A stretch of 64,000 nt of DNA from an uncultured Muribaculaceae bacterium (GTDB lineage Bacteria > Bacteroidota > Bacteroidia > Bacteroidales > Muribaculaceae), in assembly GCA_910588245.1 (NCBI GenBank), contig CAJUQP010000010.1:15522-79521 (forward strand), written 5' to 3'. This document shows, piece after piece, positions 50,719 through 60,222 of this stretch. Each line of letters begins with the position of its first letter. Position 1 is the first letter of the stretch. Both the position numbers and the translations under genes were made by a program. Under the pieces are notes generated by a model. The model saw only the letters and a list, made by a program, of their open reading frames with translations. It was not told the DNA's origin and searched no databases.

Positions 50719-51224
50719 CGTTTTCGGCAGAATGTCTTGTAGCTGTATTCCACGCCCTCCGGGGTAGAGACCAAAGGCGTTGATTCGGTTTCCACCCATT
50801 CTCCGGCAGGCAGCGGCCAGGGGAGACGGGCGTCGGCCTCAGGGCATACGGCCTCTACGGCCGTGACGTGGATACGGTCGGCCAAGGGAAGGAAAATCCT
50901 GTAGACCTGCTCCCCTCCGATCACGAAGGGGGCGGATCCGGGGATACCCCGCTCCGCAGCCGCCAGAGCCTCTTCGGGCGAGGAGACAACCACGGCTCCG
51001 GGCGCGTCATAACCGCTGTCGCGCGTCATCACTATATTCAGACGCCCGGGCAGGGGACGCCGGGGGAGCGACTCCCAGGTCTTGCGGCCCATCACGACGG
51101 GATGGCCGGTGGTGAGCGCGCGGAAATGGCGCAGGTCTTCGGGTATGCGCCAGATCAGGCCCCCGTCAATTCCGATCGAACCGTCGGTGCCGCACGCCAG
51201 TATCATGTCGATTTCCATTTTCAA
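50715..51224 (-). CDS. folA: Dihydrofolate reductase
   Basis: It reduces dihydrofolate to tetrahydrofolate and complements ThyA. The 169-residue protein has DGSIGIDGGLIWRIPEDLRHF near 14-34, the VVMGRKTWESLP NADPH site near 44 and FVIGGEQVYRIFLP near 105. Length fits FolA. ATG 51224 is used; ATG 51218 (MEIDMIL) is an alternative. The stop overlaps the start of the glycosyltransferase. Confidence 0.95.
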   Translation of the reverse strand: MKMEIDMILACGTDGSIGIDGGLIWRIPEDLRHFRALTTGHPVVMGRKTWESLPRRPLPGRLNIVMTRDSGYDAPGAVVVSSPEEALAAAERGIPGSAPFVIGGEQVYRIFLPLADRIHVTAVEAVCPEADARLPWPLPAGEWVETESTPLVSTPEGVEYSYKTFCRKR

Positions 51225-51285
51225 AGGTTTTATGCGGGAAGATCAATAAACTTCATCCGTTAAACGACAGACACGCACTGAAAAT

Positions 51286-51316
51286 TTTGGAAGTTGAGGA
51301 TTTTTCATTAATTTTG
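51286..51316 (+). promoter_or_regulatory. Na/Pi cotransporter promoter
   Basis: TTTG (51286-51289), 19 nt, TAATTTTG (51309-51316). Full consensus, 47 nt before the ATG at 51363. Confidence 0.7.
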
Positions 51317-51362
51317 CCTCACATTGCGGAACAAACCACAACCGCCAACCCAGTTACCTCCG

Positions 51363-53153
51363 ATGAACTATACTATAATCGACTTCATCAGCCTGCTCGG
51401 AGCCGTATGCCTCTTCCTCTACGGCATGAAAGTCATGAGCGAGGGCTTGCAGAAAGTGGCAGGCGACCGCCTGCGCAACATCCTCGGCATAATGACCAGA
51501 AACAGGGTCACCGGTGTGCTCACCGGCATCGTCATCACCGCCCTTATACAGAGTTCGAGCGCATCGACCGTCATGGTGGTCAGCTTCGTCAACGCCGGCC
51601 TGATGAGCCTCGCCCAGTCGATGGCGGTAATATTCGGAGCAAACGTCGGCACCACGGTCACCACCTGGATCATCTCCGCCTTCTCATTCGAAGTCAACAT
51701 ATCCGACTACAGCATCCTTCTCCTGGCCGTGGGAGTGCCTATGCTGTTCATGAAGAAAAGCACCTACAAGTCGTTCGGAGAATTCCTCATAGGCTTCTGC
51801 TTCCTGTTCATGGGCCTCGACCTGATCAGCAAGTATGTGCCCGACCTGCAGGCCAACCCCGAGATGCTCCGCTTCGTCACCGATTACGCCACACTCGGAT
51901 TCTGGTCTGTGATCATCTTCTTCATCTTCGGCATTGTCCTGACCATGGTGGCCCAGAGCTCCGCGGCCACATTCGCCATCACGCTGATCATGTGCTCGCA
52001 GGGATGGATAAGCTTCAGCCTCGGATGCGCCATCATCCTCGGAGGGAACATCGGGACCACCATCACCCCCATCCTCGCCTCGCTGAGCGGCAACCTGGCT
52101 GCCAAACGCACCGCCATGGGGCATGTGCTCTTCAATGTGATAGGATCCATAATCGTGCTCTGCATCTTCAATCCGTTCATGCACCTTGTGGCCGACATAA
52201 CATATGCCTGCGTCGGCGTAGACCCGAGCACGATCTCCCCGGGCCAGGAGGCCGCGATGGCCGACTCCACCCTCATCGACCCCAAGGGGGGGCTGACATC
52301 CAAGGCCCAGAGCGCCGTGGCCTTCGGCCTGGCGATGTTCCCCACGGTCTTCAACGCCTGCAACCTTATGATCATGATCTGGTTTACAAATCTCTACGTC
52401 AAGATCGTATGCTGGATCATGCCGGCCAAGCATAAAGACGAGGAGGAGGAATTCTCTCTCAAATATATCGGGCGCGGAATGCTGTCGGCTTCCGAGCTCA
52501 ACATCACCCAGGCACAGAAAGAGATCGCCGTCTACGGCGAGCGTGTGGCCCGCATGCTCGACATGGCCCACCGCCTTATCCACATGCCGGAAAAATCAGA
52601 CGAATACACCGCCACCTACAACCGCCTCGAGAAATATGAGGAGATATCAGACCGCATGGAGATCGAGATCGGCAACTACCTCAACCATGTGGCGGAAGGG
52701 CGCCTGAGCCCTGAAGGAAAGATGAGGATCGCCGGAATGCTCCGCGTCATCAGCGAGATAGAATCGATAGCCGACGGTTGCTTCAATGTGGCCAAGACCC
52801 TGACGAGACAGCACTCCAACCATGTGGAGTTCGACCCGGCGGTGCTCAAGGAAATCGACACTATGTATGACCTCGTCGCCGGCGCCATGAACAATACCCT
52901 CGAGATCATACGGCAGATGGAGACGCCCGAAGAGAGCATGATCATAAAGGCCTACAATAAGGAAAGGGAAATCAATAATCTCCGCAACTCGCTGAGAGAC
53001 TCCAATATATACAACATCAACACCAAAGAATACGGTTATCAGCAAGGCATATTCTTCATGGACCTCATCAGCGAGGCCGAGAAACTCGGAGACTATATGC
53101 TTAACGTGGTGGAGGGCGTAAAACATCAGTTCCGGCCTGCCACCGAAAACTAA
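51363..53153 (+). CDS. Na/Pi cotransporter family protein with PhoU-like domain
   Basis: The 596-residue protein has about eight membrane helices in residues 1-340. Two Na/Pi-cotransporter repeats each hold a Ser-rich QSSSAST / QSSAAT motif (near 53 and 195). A cytoplasmic PhoU-like helical domain follows (about 385-590). NptA-type proteins import phosphate with sodium. The PhoU-like tail probably gates the carrier. ATG 51363 is supported by the MNYTIIDF membrane start and the promoter position. It lies 7 nt before manC. Confidence 0.92.
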   Translation: MNYTIIDFISLLGAVCLFLYGMKVMSEGLQKVAGDRLRNILGIMTRNRVTGVLTGIVITALIQSSSASTVMVVSFVNAGLMSLAQSMAVIFGANVGTTVTTWIISAFSFEVNISDYSILLLAVGVPMLFMKKSTYKSFGEFLIGFCFLFMGLDLISKYVPDLQANPEMLRFVTDYATLGFWSVIIFFIFGIVLTMVAQSSAATFAITLIMCSQGWISFSLGCAIILGGNIGTTITPILASLSGNLAAKRTAMGHVLFNVIGSIIVLCIFNPFMHLVADITYACVGVDPSTISPGQEAAMADSTLIDPKGGLTSKAQSAVAFGLAMFPTVFNACNLMIMIWFTNLYVKIVCWIMPAKHKDEEEEFSLKYIGRGMLSASELNITQAQKEIAVYGERVARMLDMAHRLIHMPEKSDEYTATYNRLEKYEEISDRMEIEIGNYLNHVAEGRLSPEGKMRIAGMLRVISEIESIADGCFNVAKTLTRQHSNHVEFDPAVLKEIDTMYDLVAGAMNNTLEIIRQMETPEESMIIKAYNKEREINNLRNSLRDSNIYNINTKEYGYQQGIFFMDLISEAEKLGDYMLNVVEGVKHQFRPATEN

Positions 53154-53160
53154 ATCAGTT

Positions 53161-54246
53161 ATGAGATCTCATCGCTATTGTGTCGTGATGTGTGGCGGTG
53201 TCGGTTCCCGCTTCTGGCCTTTCAGCCGCAACGACAGACCAAAACAGTTTCTTGACTTCTTCGGCACAGGTAAAAGCCTGCTGCAACTCACTGTGGAGCG
53301 TATCCTTCCCCTTGTCGACATCGAGAATATCATTCTCGTCACCAACCGCCAGTATGCGGGAATCATACGCGAGCAGCTCCCGGGAGTGAAGGATTCCAAC
53401 ATACTCCTCGAGCCCGCCCGACGCAACACCGCCCCATGCATATGCTGGGCCGCCCACCATATCCACGCCCTCGACCCCCGGGCCTCGATCGTCACCCTCC
53501 CCTCGGATCATCTCGTGCTTAAGGAGCAAGCTTTCATCGACGCCATCGGCGAAGGGCTTCGCTTCGTGGAAGAGGGCGACAGACTCCTTACCCTCGGCAT
53601 CCAGCCTACCAATCCCAACACCGGCTACGGCTACATACAACAGGGAGCCGCCGCCCAGGGATGGGAAGGGATCCGGAAAGTGAAGTCGTTCACTGAGAAG
53701 CCGGATCTCGAGATGGCAAAGATGTTTCTCGACAGCGGTGAATTCTTCTGGAACTCAGGGATATTCATCTGGAGCGCGGAGAGCATCCTGAAAGCTTTCG
53801 ACCGCTACTCGCCGGAGATCGCACAGATATTCGGCGCTCCCGATTCAGAATACGCGTCGCCGGCAGAGACAGCGTTTATCGACTCCGTCTTCCCCAACGC
53901 TCCGAGCATCTCGATCGACTACGCCATCATGGAGAAAGCGGACAACGTCTTCGTAAAGACCGTAGACCTCGGCTGGAGCGACCTCGGCACCTGGAACGCC
54001 CTCTACGAGGCCTCCCCCCATTCACAGGAGGGGAACGTGACCCAGAACTGCAAGGTGCTCGCCTCGGAATGCACCGGCACGATGTTCGCCGTAGGTGGCG
54101 ACAAGATAATCGTGGCCTCCGGCCTGAAAGACTATATCGTGGCCGACAACGGCAACGCGCTCCTGATATGCCCTCGGGCCGACGAGCAGAAAATACGCCA
54201 GATCGTCAACGAGGTGAAAGGATCGTTCGGCGACGAATACGTCTGA
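53161..54246 (+). CDS. manC: Mannose-1-phosphate guanylyltransferase
   Basis: The enzyme makes GDP-mannose from GTP and mannose-1-phosphate. The 361-residue protein has the ManC signature GGVGSRFWPFSR near 12-23, then RPKQFLDFFG, and TLPSDHLVLKE near 115. FTEKPDLEMAKMFL near 178, FFWNSGIFIW near 195 and VDLGWSDLGTW near 270 follow. It lacks the C-terminal phosphomannose isomerase domain of the bifunctional type. A strong terminator follows. GDP-mannose would feed mannose- or fucose-containing glycans. Confidence 0.95.
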   Translation: MRSHRYCVVMCGGVGSRFWPFSRNDRPKQFLDFFGTGKSLLQLTVERILPLVDIENIILVTNRQYAGIIREQLPGVKDSNILLEPARRNTAPCICWAAHHIHALDPRASIVTLPSDHLVLKEQAFIDAIGEGLRFVEEGDRLLTLGIQPTNPNTGYGYIQQGAAAQGWEGIRKVKSFTEKPDLEMAKMFLDSGEFFWNSGIFIWSAESILKAFDRYSPEIAQIFGAPDSEYASPAETAFIDSVFPNAPSISIDYAIMEKADNVFVKTVDLGWSDLGTWNALYEASPHSQEGNVTQNCKVLASECTGTMFAVGGDKIIVASGLKDYIVADNGNALLICPRADEQKIRQIVNEVKGSFGDEYV

Positions 54247-54322
54247 ACCCGCTGAAAGCATTGATTTTTCAATCGTTTTACTCCGCGAATGAATTTTTAA
54301 AACGTTTTACGGATTTTATGCC

Positions 54323-54362
54323 AAAAAAATAGGTGCTGTTTTCTTGCAACACCTATTTTTTT
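54323..54362. terminator. Bidirectional terminator after manC
   Basis: Arms 54323-54335 and 54350-54362 are perfectly complementary (13 bp). The plus strand ends in T7 and the minus strand likewise. Confidence 0.8.
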
Positions 54363-54374
54363 GTATTATATTTG
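54343..54374 (+). promoter_or_regulatory. Promoter of second WYL gene
   Basis: CTTG (54343-54346), 20 nt, TATATTTG (54367-54374). The -33 box overlaps the manC terminator stem. Confidence 0.6.
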
Positions 54375-54435
54375 CAGCATCCAAAAGCAGTTATAATAGT
54401 TATTAACAGGACCACCAATCAAGTTTTATTATAAA

Positions 54436-55374
54436 ATGAAACGCGATTTATTTCGAAGATATGTGTGGCTCATCGACACCGTCCGCCACGCAAAAAAAAT
54501 ACAATTCGAGGAAATCACCGAGCGATGGATGGAGTCTCCTCTCAATGCCGACCACTCCCAACTGGCGCTCCGGACTTTCCACAACCACCGCCATGCCATA
54601 GAAAATCTCTTTGGCATACGTATCATATGCGACAGAGGGGACAGAAACAGGTATTATATCGCCGAATGGCCCGAGCCAAACGCCACAAGGCTCAAGATGT
54701 GGATGCTCCAGAAGCTGAGCTTCTCGGATCTCGATGAAGATACAGCTCCTGTAAAGAACCGGATCCTGCTCGACCCTACCCCGGAGGAGAAATACGGGCT
54801 GCCCAACATCATCGAGGCCATTCAGGGGAACAGGGTGATCAAGATCGACTGCGCGATCCCGACATCCGACAACAAGACCTCGCTTCTGATCGCTCCCTAT
54901 TGCATACGCTTCTGGAGAAGCCAGTGGTTCGTATTCGGGAAAGATATCCAGACCGACATGCTCCACGCCTTCAACCTCGAGAGGGTGATCGACATAACCC
55001 CCACTGACTCCACTTTCGAATACCCCCGCGACTTCAAGCCCGAGATATTCTTCCGCGACTTCTACGGAATGGACGTCAGCACCGGGAAGATGCCGGAGGT
55101 CGTCAGGTTGCGCATGAGCGGACGCACCCGCGACAAAGCCCGCACGCTGCCGCTCCACGACAGCCAGAAAGAGGTGATGACCAACAGCGATTATTCCGTA
55201 TTCGAGTATTTCCTCGTCCCGTCAGACGAATTCCAGAACGCTATCCTCTCCCACGGCACCGACACCGAGGTGCTCTCCCCCCTTTCCCTGCGCGAGACAG
55301 TGGCTAAGAAAGTGGCCGCCCTCGCCCAGCGCTACAATATAAGCATCGACGAGGCAACCCCCGCGGGAATCTGA
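54436..55374 (+). CDS. WYL-domain transcriptional regulator, paralogue
   Basis: The 312-residue protein starts MKRDLFRRYVWLIDT, clearly related to the start of the WYL protein at 48423-49334. The N-terminal winged-helix segment contains RTFHNHRHAIENLF near 45. The WYL-like middle part has LIAPYCIRFWRSQWFVFGK near 155 and HAFNLERVIDI near 180, and a tail follows. Target and ligand are unknown. It has its own promoter and terminator, so it is a single-gene unit. Confidence 0.87.
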   Translation: MKRDLFRRYVWLIDTVRHAKKIQFEEITERWMESPLNADHSQLALRTFHNHRHAIENLFGIRIICDRGDRNRYYIAEWPEPNATRLKMWMLQKLSFSDLDEDTAPVKNRILLDPTPEEKYGLPNIIEAIQGNRVIKIDCAIPTSDNKTSLLIAPYCIRFWRSQWFVFGKDIQTDMLHAFNLERVIDITPTDSTFEYPRDFKPEIFFRDFYGMDVSTGKMPEVVRLRMSGRTRDKARTLPLHDSQKEVMTNSDYSVFEYFLVPSDEFQNAILSHGTDTEVLSPLSLRETVAKKVAALAQRYNISIDEATPAGI

Positions 55375-55429
55375 CAACGGCCCATCCTCGACTTGATGGT
55401 GCCTCCCGACATTTACCGACCTTTTTACC

Positions 55430-55456
55430 ACAGCCGACGGCCATTCCGTCGGCTGT
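55430..55456 (+). terminator. Terminator after WYL paralogue
   Basis: A perfect 11-bp stem (55430-55440 with 55446-55456) is followed by TTTCTTG. Confidence 0.8.
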
Positions 55457-55459
55457 TTT

Positions 55460-55491
55460 CTTGATTATTACCTTTTTTTGCATTAATTTTG
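55460..55491 (+). promoter_or_regulatory. Promoter of lipoprotein gene
   Basis: CTTG (55460-55463), 20 nt, TAATTTTG (55484-55491). The -7 box overlaps the upstream TTG at 55489, ruling that start out. Confidence 0.6.
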
Positions 55492-55554
55492 CATCGGCGT
55501 CGGCCTCTCCCGAAGATGAGCCGAGGGAGTTTCTCAGCCGTCGCCCTGTTATTT

Positions 55555-56595
55555 ATGTCCCGTAAAATATTCCCGCTCTATATACTGGCCGTCATTCTCC
55601 TCGCGGCATGCGGCAGCAAGGGATTCTCCCTCGAATTCTCCCTACCCGCCGCCACCGACACCAACTACACCGTGAGATATTACGCCTCCGACAAGAGAGG
55701 AGGCATGACCGTGGAGTCGGTGGTCATTATCGCAAAGGGGAAGGGATCGATCAAATGCCCCGCGATAAAGCCCTGCCTGATGTATCTCTACACCGGCTCG
55801 GCCGCCCCCCTGGCCATATTCGCCGAGCGCGGCGACAAGATCACCGTGGAGGGAAAATCGGCCGACCCGTATGCATGGACAATCGGGGGCAACGACATCA
55901 ACCTCCGGCTCTCGCAATGGCGCAACGACAACGCGAAGACCCTCGCGGCCAACAATCCCGACTCCACCAACCTCGCCGTAGCCCGGTTTGTGATGAACAA
56001 TCCCGAAGCGGAGATCGCTCCCATACTTCTTCTCACCTCCTTCTCCCGGAATGATGACGAGACACTATTCCGCAGGCTCTGGCAGCGCCTTCCCGACCAG
56101 GGCGCGGCCCGCGAATGGGCGCGGATGGCAGCCCGCGCCGACATGCCCGACGGTATAATCCACACCCCCGGCCGCCTGCACTCCATGGCCATGCGCTCAC
56201 TTGCCAACGGGATCGACACTATATGCACGGACTCCGTGAAAGCCACGATCCTGTTCTTCTGGAACAACGGCCTCGACAACCGGAAGGAGACATTCGACTC
56301 CATAAAGGCTCTCGTCAGGGAATTCCCGGATTCGGCGTCGCGCGTCATCGCCGACATATGCCTCGACCCCGACTCCCTCGGATGGCGCTCGCCGCTCCGC
56401 TCTGACTCCCTTGAGAAAGTCGTGAGAATGTGGGCTCCCGCAGGGATGGCCGATCCCCGCCTGATGCGGCTCGGAGTCACCCGCTCTCCTTTCTATATAG
56501 TCTTCTCCCCCGACGGCCATCAGCGCTATCGCGGAGACAACCGCGAGAACGCTTTCAAGACCTTCCGCTCCATAGCGGGGACAGAAGCAGACTGA
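55555..56595 (+). CDS. Lipoprotein with DUF4369-like and thioredoxin-like domains, no CxxC
   Basis: The 346-residue protein has a lipoprotein signal (lipobox LLAAC, Cys near 19). The N-terminal half resembles the DUF4369 beta domain of Bacteroidota thioredoxin lipoproteins. The C-terminal half has a thioredoxin-fold pattern: ILFFWNNG near 228, SRVIADICLDPD near 265 and GVTRSPFYIVFSPDG near 310, the last including the cis-Pro loop. The redox CxxC is absent; WNNGLDN stands in its place. It is therefore probably not a disulfide reductase. ATG 55555 is set by the signal peptide and promoter. Confidence 0.75.
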   Translation: MSRKIFPLYILAVILLAACGSKGFSLEFSLPAATDTNYTVRYYASDKRGGMTVESVVIIAKGKGSIKCPAIKPCLMYLYTGSAAPLAIFAERGDKITVEGKSADPYAWTIGGNDINLRLSQWRNDNAKTLAANNPDSTNLAVARFVMNNPEAEIAPILLLTSFSRNDDETLFRRLWQRLPDQGAAREWARMAARADMPDGIIHTPGRLHSMAMRSLANGIDTICTDSVKATILFFWNNGLDNRKETFDSIKALVREFPDSASRVIADICLDPDSLGWRSPLRSDSLEKVVRMWAPAGMADPRLMRLGVTRSPFYIVFSPDGHQRYRGDNRENAFKTFRSIAGTEAD

Positions 56596-56636
56596 CCCTT
56601 ACCCCCGCACGCCTCAACCTTATAATCAAGCCGTCA

Positions 56637-58181
56637 ATGCTCACCAAGACATATTCCGCAGCCATACAGGGGATCGACGCGTTCCCCGTCACCATAGAGA
56701 CCGACTCGGGCCGGGGCTCGGTGTTCTCCATCGTCGGGCTTCCCGACACAGCCGTCAAGGAGAGTCATCAGCGAATGGCCTCCGCCATAATCCACAGCGG
56801 GATGAAATTCCCTCACAAGGGGGTGACGATAAACCTCGCCCCTGCCGACGTCAAGAAAGAGGGGGCGGCGTTCGACCTCCCCATGGCGATAGGCTTGCTC
56901 ACCTCAAACGAGCTCATGCCCGCCGACCACCTCGCCGACTATATGATCATGGGCGAGCTGTCGCTCGACGGTTCGGTGCTCCCTGTGAAAGGAGCGCTTC
57001 CCATGGCGGTGAAGGCCCGTGAGATGGGATTCCGCAGGCTGATAGTGCCCGAAGCCAATGTCACTGAAGCTGCCGTGGTCAACCGCATAGAGGTGTTCGG
57101 AGTAAAGACCCTCGCGGAGGCGATATCCCTGGTCAGCGGAGCCTCCGACATGGAGCCTGTCAGGATCGACACACGCGCGATATTCGCAGCCGAGGCAGAC
57201 GGGTTCGACTTCGACTTTTCGGAGGTGAAAGGACAGGACGCCGTGAAGAGAGCGTTCGAGGTGGCTTGCGCCGGAGGCCACAATGTGCTTATGATCGGCC
57301 CTCCCGGATCGGGGAAGTCGATGATGGCCAAACGCATACCCTCCATACTTCCTCCGCTCAGCCTCGGAGAGGCACTGGAGACCACAAAGATACACTCCGT
57401 GGCCGGGAAACTGCAGAGAGGATCCATGCTGATGACGCGCCGGCCCTTCCGCACCCCTCATCACACTGTCTCCCCGGTAGCCCTCGTCGGGGGCGGCGCC
57501 AACCCTATGCCCGGAGAGATATCCCTGGCTCACAACGGCGTCCTTTTCCTCGATGAGTTTCCGGAGTTCCCCCGGCAGGTGCTCGAGGTGCTGCGCCAGC
57601 CTATCGAAGACAGGGAGATCACTGTGGCCAGAGCGAAATACACCGTCAACTATCCGGCATCATTCATGCTCGTGGCCTCCATGAATCCCTGTCCATGCGG
57701 CTACTACGGCCACCCCTCCAAGCCATGCACATGTCCGCCGGGAGCCGTGGCGAGGTACATGAACCGCATCTCCGGCCCTCTCCTCGACCGCATCGACCTG
57801 CAGATCGAGATACAGCCTGTGAGCTTCGACGACATGGCCGACAAATCGCCGGCCGAGAGCAGCGCCGCAATCAGGGAAAGGGTCATCAAGGCAAGATCAG
57901 TGCAGCAGCTCCGCTTCCAGGGGGAGAAAGGGATATACTGCAACGCGCAGATGAACTCACGCCTCCTCCACCGGTACGCGTGGCCTGACGAGGAGGGGCT
58001 CGCACGGCTTAAAGACCGCATGACGCGCCTCAACATGTCGGCCCGCGCTTTCGACCGCATCCTGCGCGTGGCCCGCACCATCGCCGACCTCGACGGCTCC
58101 GAACGCGTCCTCTCCCACCATATAGCCGAAGCCATCGGCTACCGCTCCCTCGACCGCGCCAACTACGGCAAAACCTTCTGA
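56637..58181 (+). CDS. comM: YifB/ComM-family Mg-chelatase-like AAA ATPase
   Basis: The 514-residue protein starts MLTKTYSAAIQGIDAFPV and has a Lon-protease-like N-terminal fold (about 1-170). The AAA+ domain follows with Walker A GPPGSGKSMMAKR near 221, Walker B VLFLDEFPEF near 303 and a CPCGYYGHP zinc-like loop near 349. The C-terminal Mg-chelatase part is present. ComM is a helicase promoting branch migration during natural transformation, but most Bacteroidales carry it as a housekeeping gene of unknown role. ATG 56637 follows from homology. Confidence 0.93.
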   Translation: MLTKTYSAAIQGIDAFPVTIETDSGRGSVFSIVGLPDTAVKESHQRMASAIIHSGMKFPHKGVTINLAPADVKKEGAAFDLPMAIGLLTSNELMPADHLADYMIMGELSLDGSVLPVKGALPMAVKAREMGFRRLIVPEANVTEAAVVNRIEVFGVKTLAEAISLVSGASDMEPVRIDTRAIFAAEADGFDFDFSEVKGQDAVKRAFEVACAGGHNVLMIGPPGSGKSMMAKRIPSILPPLSLGEALETTKIHSVAGKLQRGSMLMTRRPFRTPHHTVSPVALVGGGANPMPGEISLAHNGVLFLDEFPEFPRQVLEVLRQPIEDREITVARAKYTVNYPASFMLVASMNPCPCGYYGHPSKPCTCPPGAVARYMNRISGPLLDRIDLQIEIQPVSFDDMADKSPAESSAAIRERVIKARSVQQLRFQGEKGIYCNAQMNSRLLHRYAWPDEEGLARLKDRMTRLNMSARAFDRILRVARTIADLDGSERVLSHHIAEAIGYRSLDRANYGKTF

Positions 58182-58294
58182 CCCGGCCCGGGCCTCTCCT
58201 CCACCCGCTGCTGTCATTATTCTGTTATTATAAAAAGGAGAGTGATTGCTGAAATATTTCTTTATTTTATTGCCGTTTATGTCAAGATTTTTAC

Positions 58295-58302
58295 TACCTT
58301 TG
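58295..58302 (+). promoter_or_regulatory. -7 box of korAB operon
   Basis: TACCTTTG matches TAnnTTTG and lies 61 nt before the korA ATG. The -33 region is not consensus. Confidence 0.5.
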
Positions 58303-58363
58303 CAGCGATTTACATATTGAAGGGGCGGCCAACCCCCGTCTCTCGTAATAATAACCTTACATT

Positions 58364-60217
58364 ATGCTACAGTCTACAAATGTCAAGACTATCGACAAGG
58401 TTGTGGTCCGCTTCTCCGGCGACTCCGGCGACGGCATGCAGCTTGCCGGGAACATCTTCTCAAATGTCTCTGCCGGCGAGGGAAACCTGATTTCCACATT
58501 CCCCGACTATCCCGCGGAGATACGTGCCCCGCAAGGCTCTCTGAGCGGAGTATCGGGCTATCAGGTAAGCGTGGGCAAAGACGTGCACACCCCCGGCGAC
58601 CAGGCCGACGTGCTCGTGGCCATGAACCCTGCGGCACTCAAGACTAACCTTAAGTACCTGAAACCTGAAGGAATCATCATCTGCGACGGCGACTCGTTCA
58701 CGCCCGCCAACCTCAAGAAGGCGCTCTATGCCACCGACGATCCCATCGCCGAGCTCGGCATCGATCCGAAGAAGATCATGCTCGTGCCGATGACAACTCT
58801 CCTCAAGCACACCCTCGAAGGCACAGGCATGGACAACAAGTCCATCATGAAGTGCAAGAACATGCTTGCGCTCGGCCTCATCTGCTGGCTCCTCGACCGC
58901 CCCGTCGACAAGGTGCTCGCCAAACTGAAGGCCAAGTTCGCCAAGAAGCCCGCCGTCTACGAGGCAAATGAGAAAGTTATCCACGCCGGATGGGACTACG
59001 GCCACAACACCCACGCCTCCATGCCTACCTACCGCATCGAGACCGAGGCCGCCATCCCCGGCACATATACCGACGTCAACGGCAACACCGCCACCGCCTG
59101 GGGCCTCATAATGGCCTCCGAGAAGAGCGGACGCCCGCTGTTCCTCGGATCATATCCCATCACCCCCGCCACCGACATCCTCCACGAGCTCGCCAAGAGA
59201 AAAGACCTCGGCGTCAAGGCATGCCAGATGGAAGATGAGATCGCAGGCGTCTGCTCCGCCATCGGCGCCTCCTACGCCGGCAACCTCGCCGTGACCACCA
59301 CCTCCGGCCCCGGCCTGGCCCTCAAGAGCGAAGGCATAGGCCTGGCGGTCATGGCCGAGCTCCCGCTCGTGGTCATCGACGTGCAGCGCGGCGGGCCCTC
59401 CACGGGACTCCCCACAAAGACTGAGCAGACCGACCTCATGCAGGCCCTCTACGGCCGCAACGGCGAGAGCCCGCTCTGCGTCGTGGCCGCCGCAAGTCCC
59501 ACCGACTGCTTCCACATGGCATTCGAGGCAGCGCGCATAGCCATCGAGCACATGACCCCCGTCATCCTCCTGACTGACGCATTCATCGCCAACGGTTCGT
59601 CGGCTTTCCGCATCCCCGAGGAGAACGAATATCCCGCCATCACTCCGCGCTTCGTCACCAAAGAGCAGCTCGAGAACGGCTGGAAACCCTTCGACCGCGA
59701 CGAAGAGACTTTCGCCCGCTACTGGGCCGTGCCCGGCACTGAAGGGGGCATGCACCGCGTAGGCGGCCTTGAGAAAGACTTCAAGACATCAGTCATCTCA
59801 ACCGACGGCCCCAACCATGAGAGGATGGTGAAGGTGCGCAAGGAGAAAGTGGCCCGCATAGCCGACGATATCCCCGCCCTCGAGATCCAGGGCAACCCCG
59901 ATGCCGACACAGTGCTCGTGGGATGGGGCGGCACTTACGGACATATCCTGACCGCAGCCACCGAACTCAACGCCGAAGGCACACCCGTGGCCCTCGCCCA
60001 CTTCCGCTATATCAATCCTCTGCCCAAGAACGCGCTCTCCGAGCTCTCCCGCTTCAAGCGCGTCATCGTGGCCGAGCTCAACACCGGAATGTTTGCCGAC
60101 TATCTCCAGATGCACCTCCCGGGCAAGGAGATTCTCCGCATAAACAAGATCGAGGGACAGCCCTTCCTCGTAAAAGAGATCGTAGACGGAGTCAAAAAAC
60201 ACATAGCACAAGCTTAA
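58364..60217 (+). CDS. korA: 2-oxoglutarate:ferredoxin oxidoreductase subunit alpha
   Basis: The 617-residue protein joins the gamma domain (about 1-195: SGDSGDGMQLAGNIF) and the alpha domain (about 220-617: LGSYPITPATDILHEL near 263, TTTSGPGLALKSEGIG near 309, QRGGPSTGLPTKTEQ near 343). With KorB it forms succinyl-CoA from 2-oxoglutarate, CoA and ferredoxin, or runs in reverse in anaerobes. The KorA-KorB pair and their lengths fit Bacteroides KorAB. Exact 2-oxoacid specificity is inferred. Confidence 0.92.
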   Translation: MLQSTNVKTIDKVVVRFSGDSGDGMQLAGNIFSNVSAGEGNLISTFPDYPAEIRAPQGSLSGVSGYQVSVGKDVHTPGDQADVLVAMNPAALKTNLKYLKPEGIIICDGDSFTPANLKKALYATDDPIAELGIDPKKIMLVPMTTLLKHTLEGTGMDNKSIMKCKNMLALGLICWLLDRPVDKVLAKLKAKFAKKPAVYEANEKVIHAGWDYGHNTHASMPTYRIETEAAIPGTYTDVNGNTATAWGLIMASEKSGRPLFLGSYPITPATDILHELAKRKDLGVKACQMEDEIAGVCSAIGASYAGNLAVTTTSGPGLALKSEGIGLAVMAELPLVVIDVQRGGPSTGLPTKTEQTDLMQALYGRNGESPLCVVAAASPTDCFHMAFEAARIAIEHMTPVILLTDAFIANGSSAFRIPEENEYPAITPRFVTKEQLENGWKPFDRDEETFARYWAVPGTEGGMHRVGGLEKDFKTSVISTDGPNHERMVKVRKEKVARIADDIPALEIQGNPDADTVLVGWGGTYGHILTAATELNAEGTPVALAHFRYINPLPKNALSELSRFKRVIVAELNTGMFADYLQMHLPGKEILRINKIEGQPFLVKEIVDGVKKHIAQA

Positions 60218-60222
60218 GCCTC

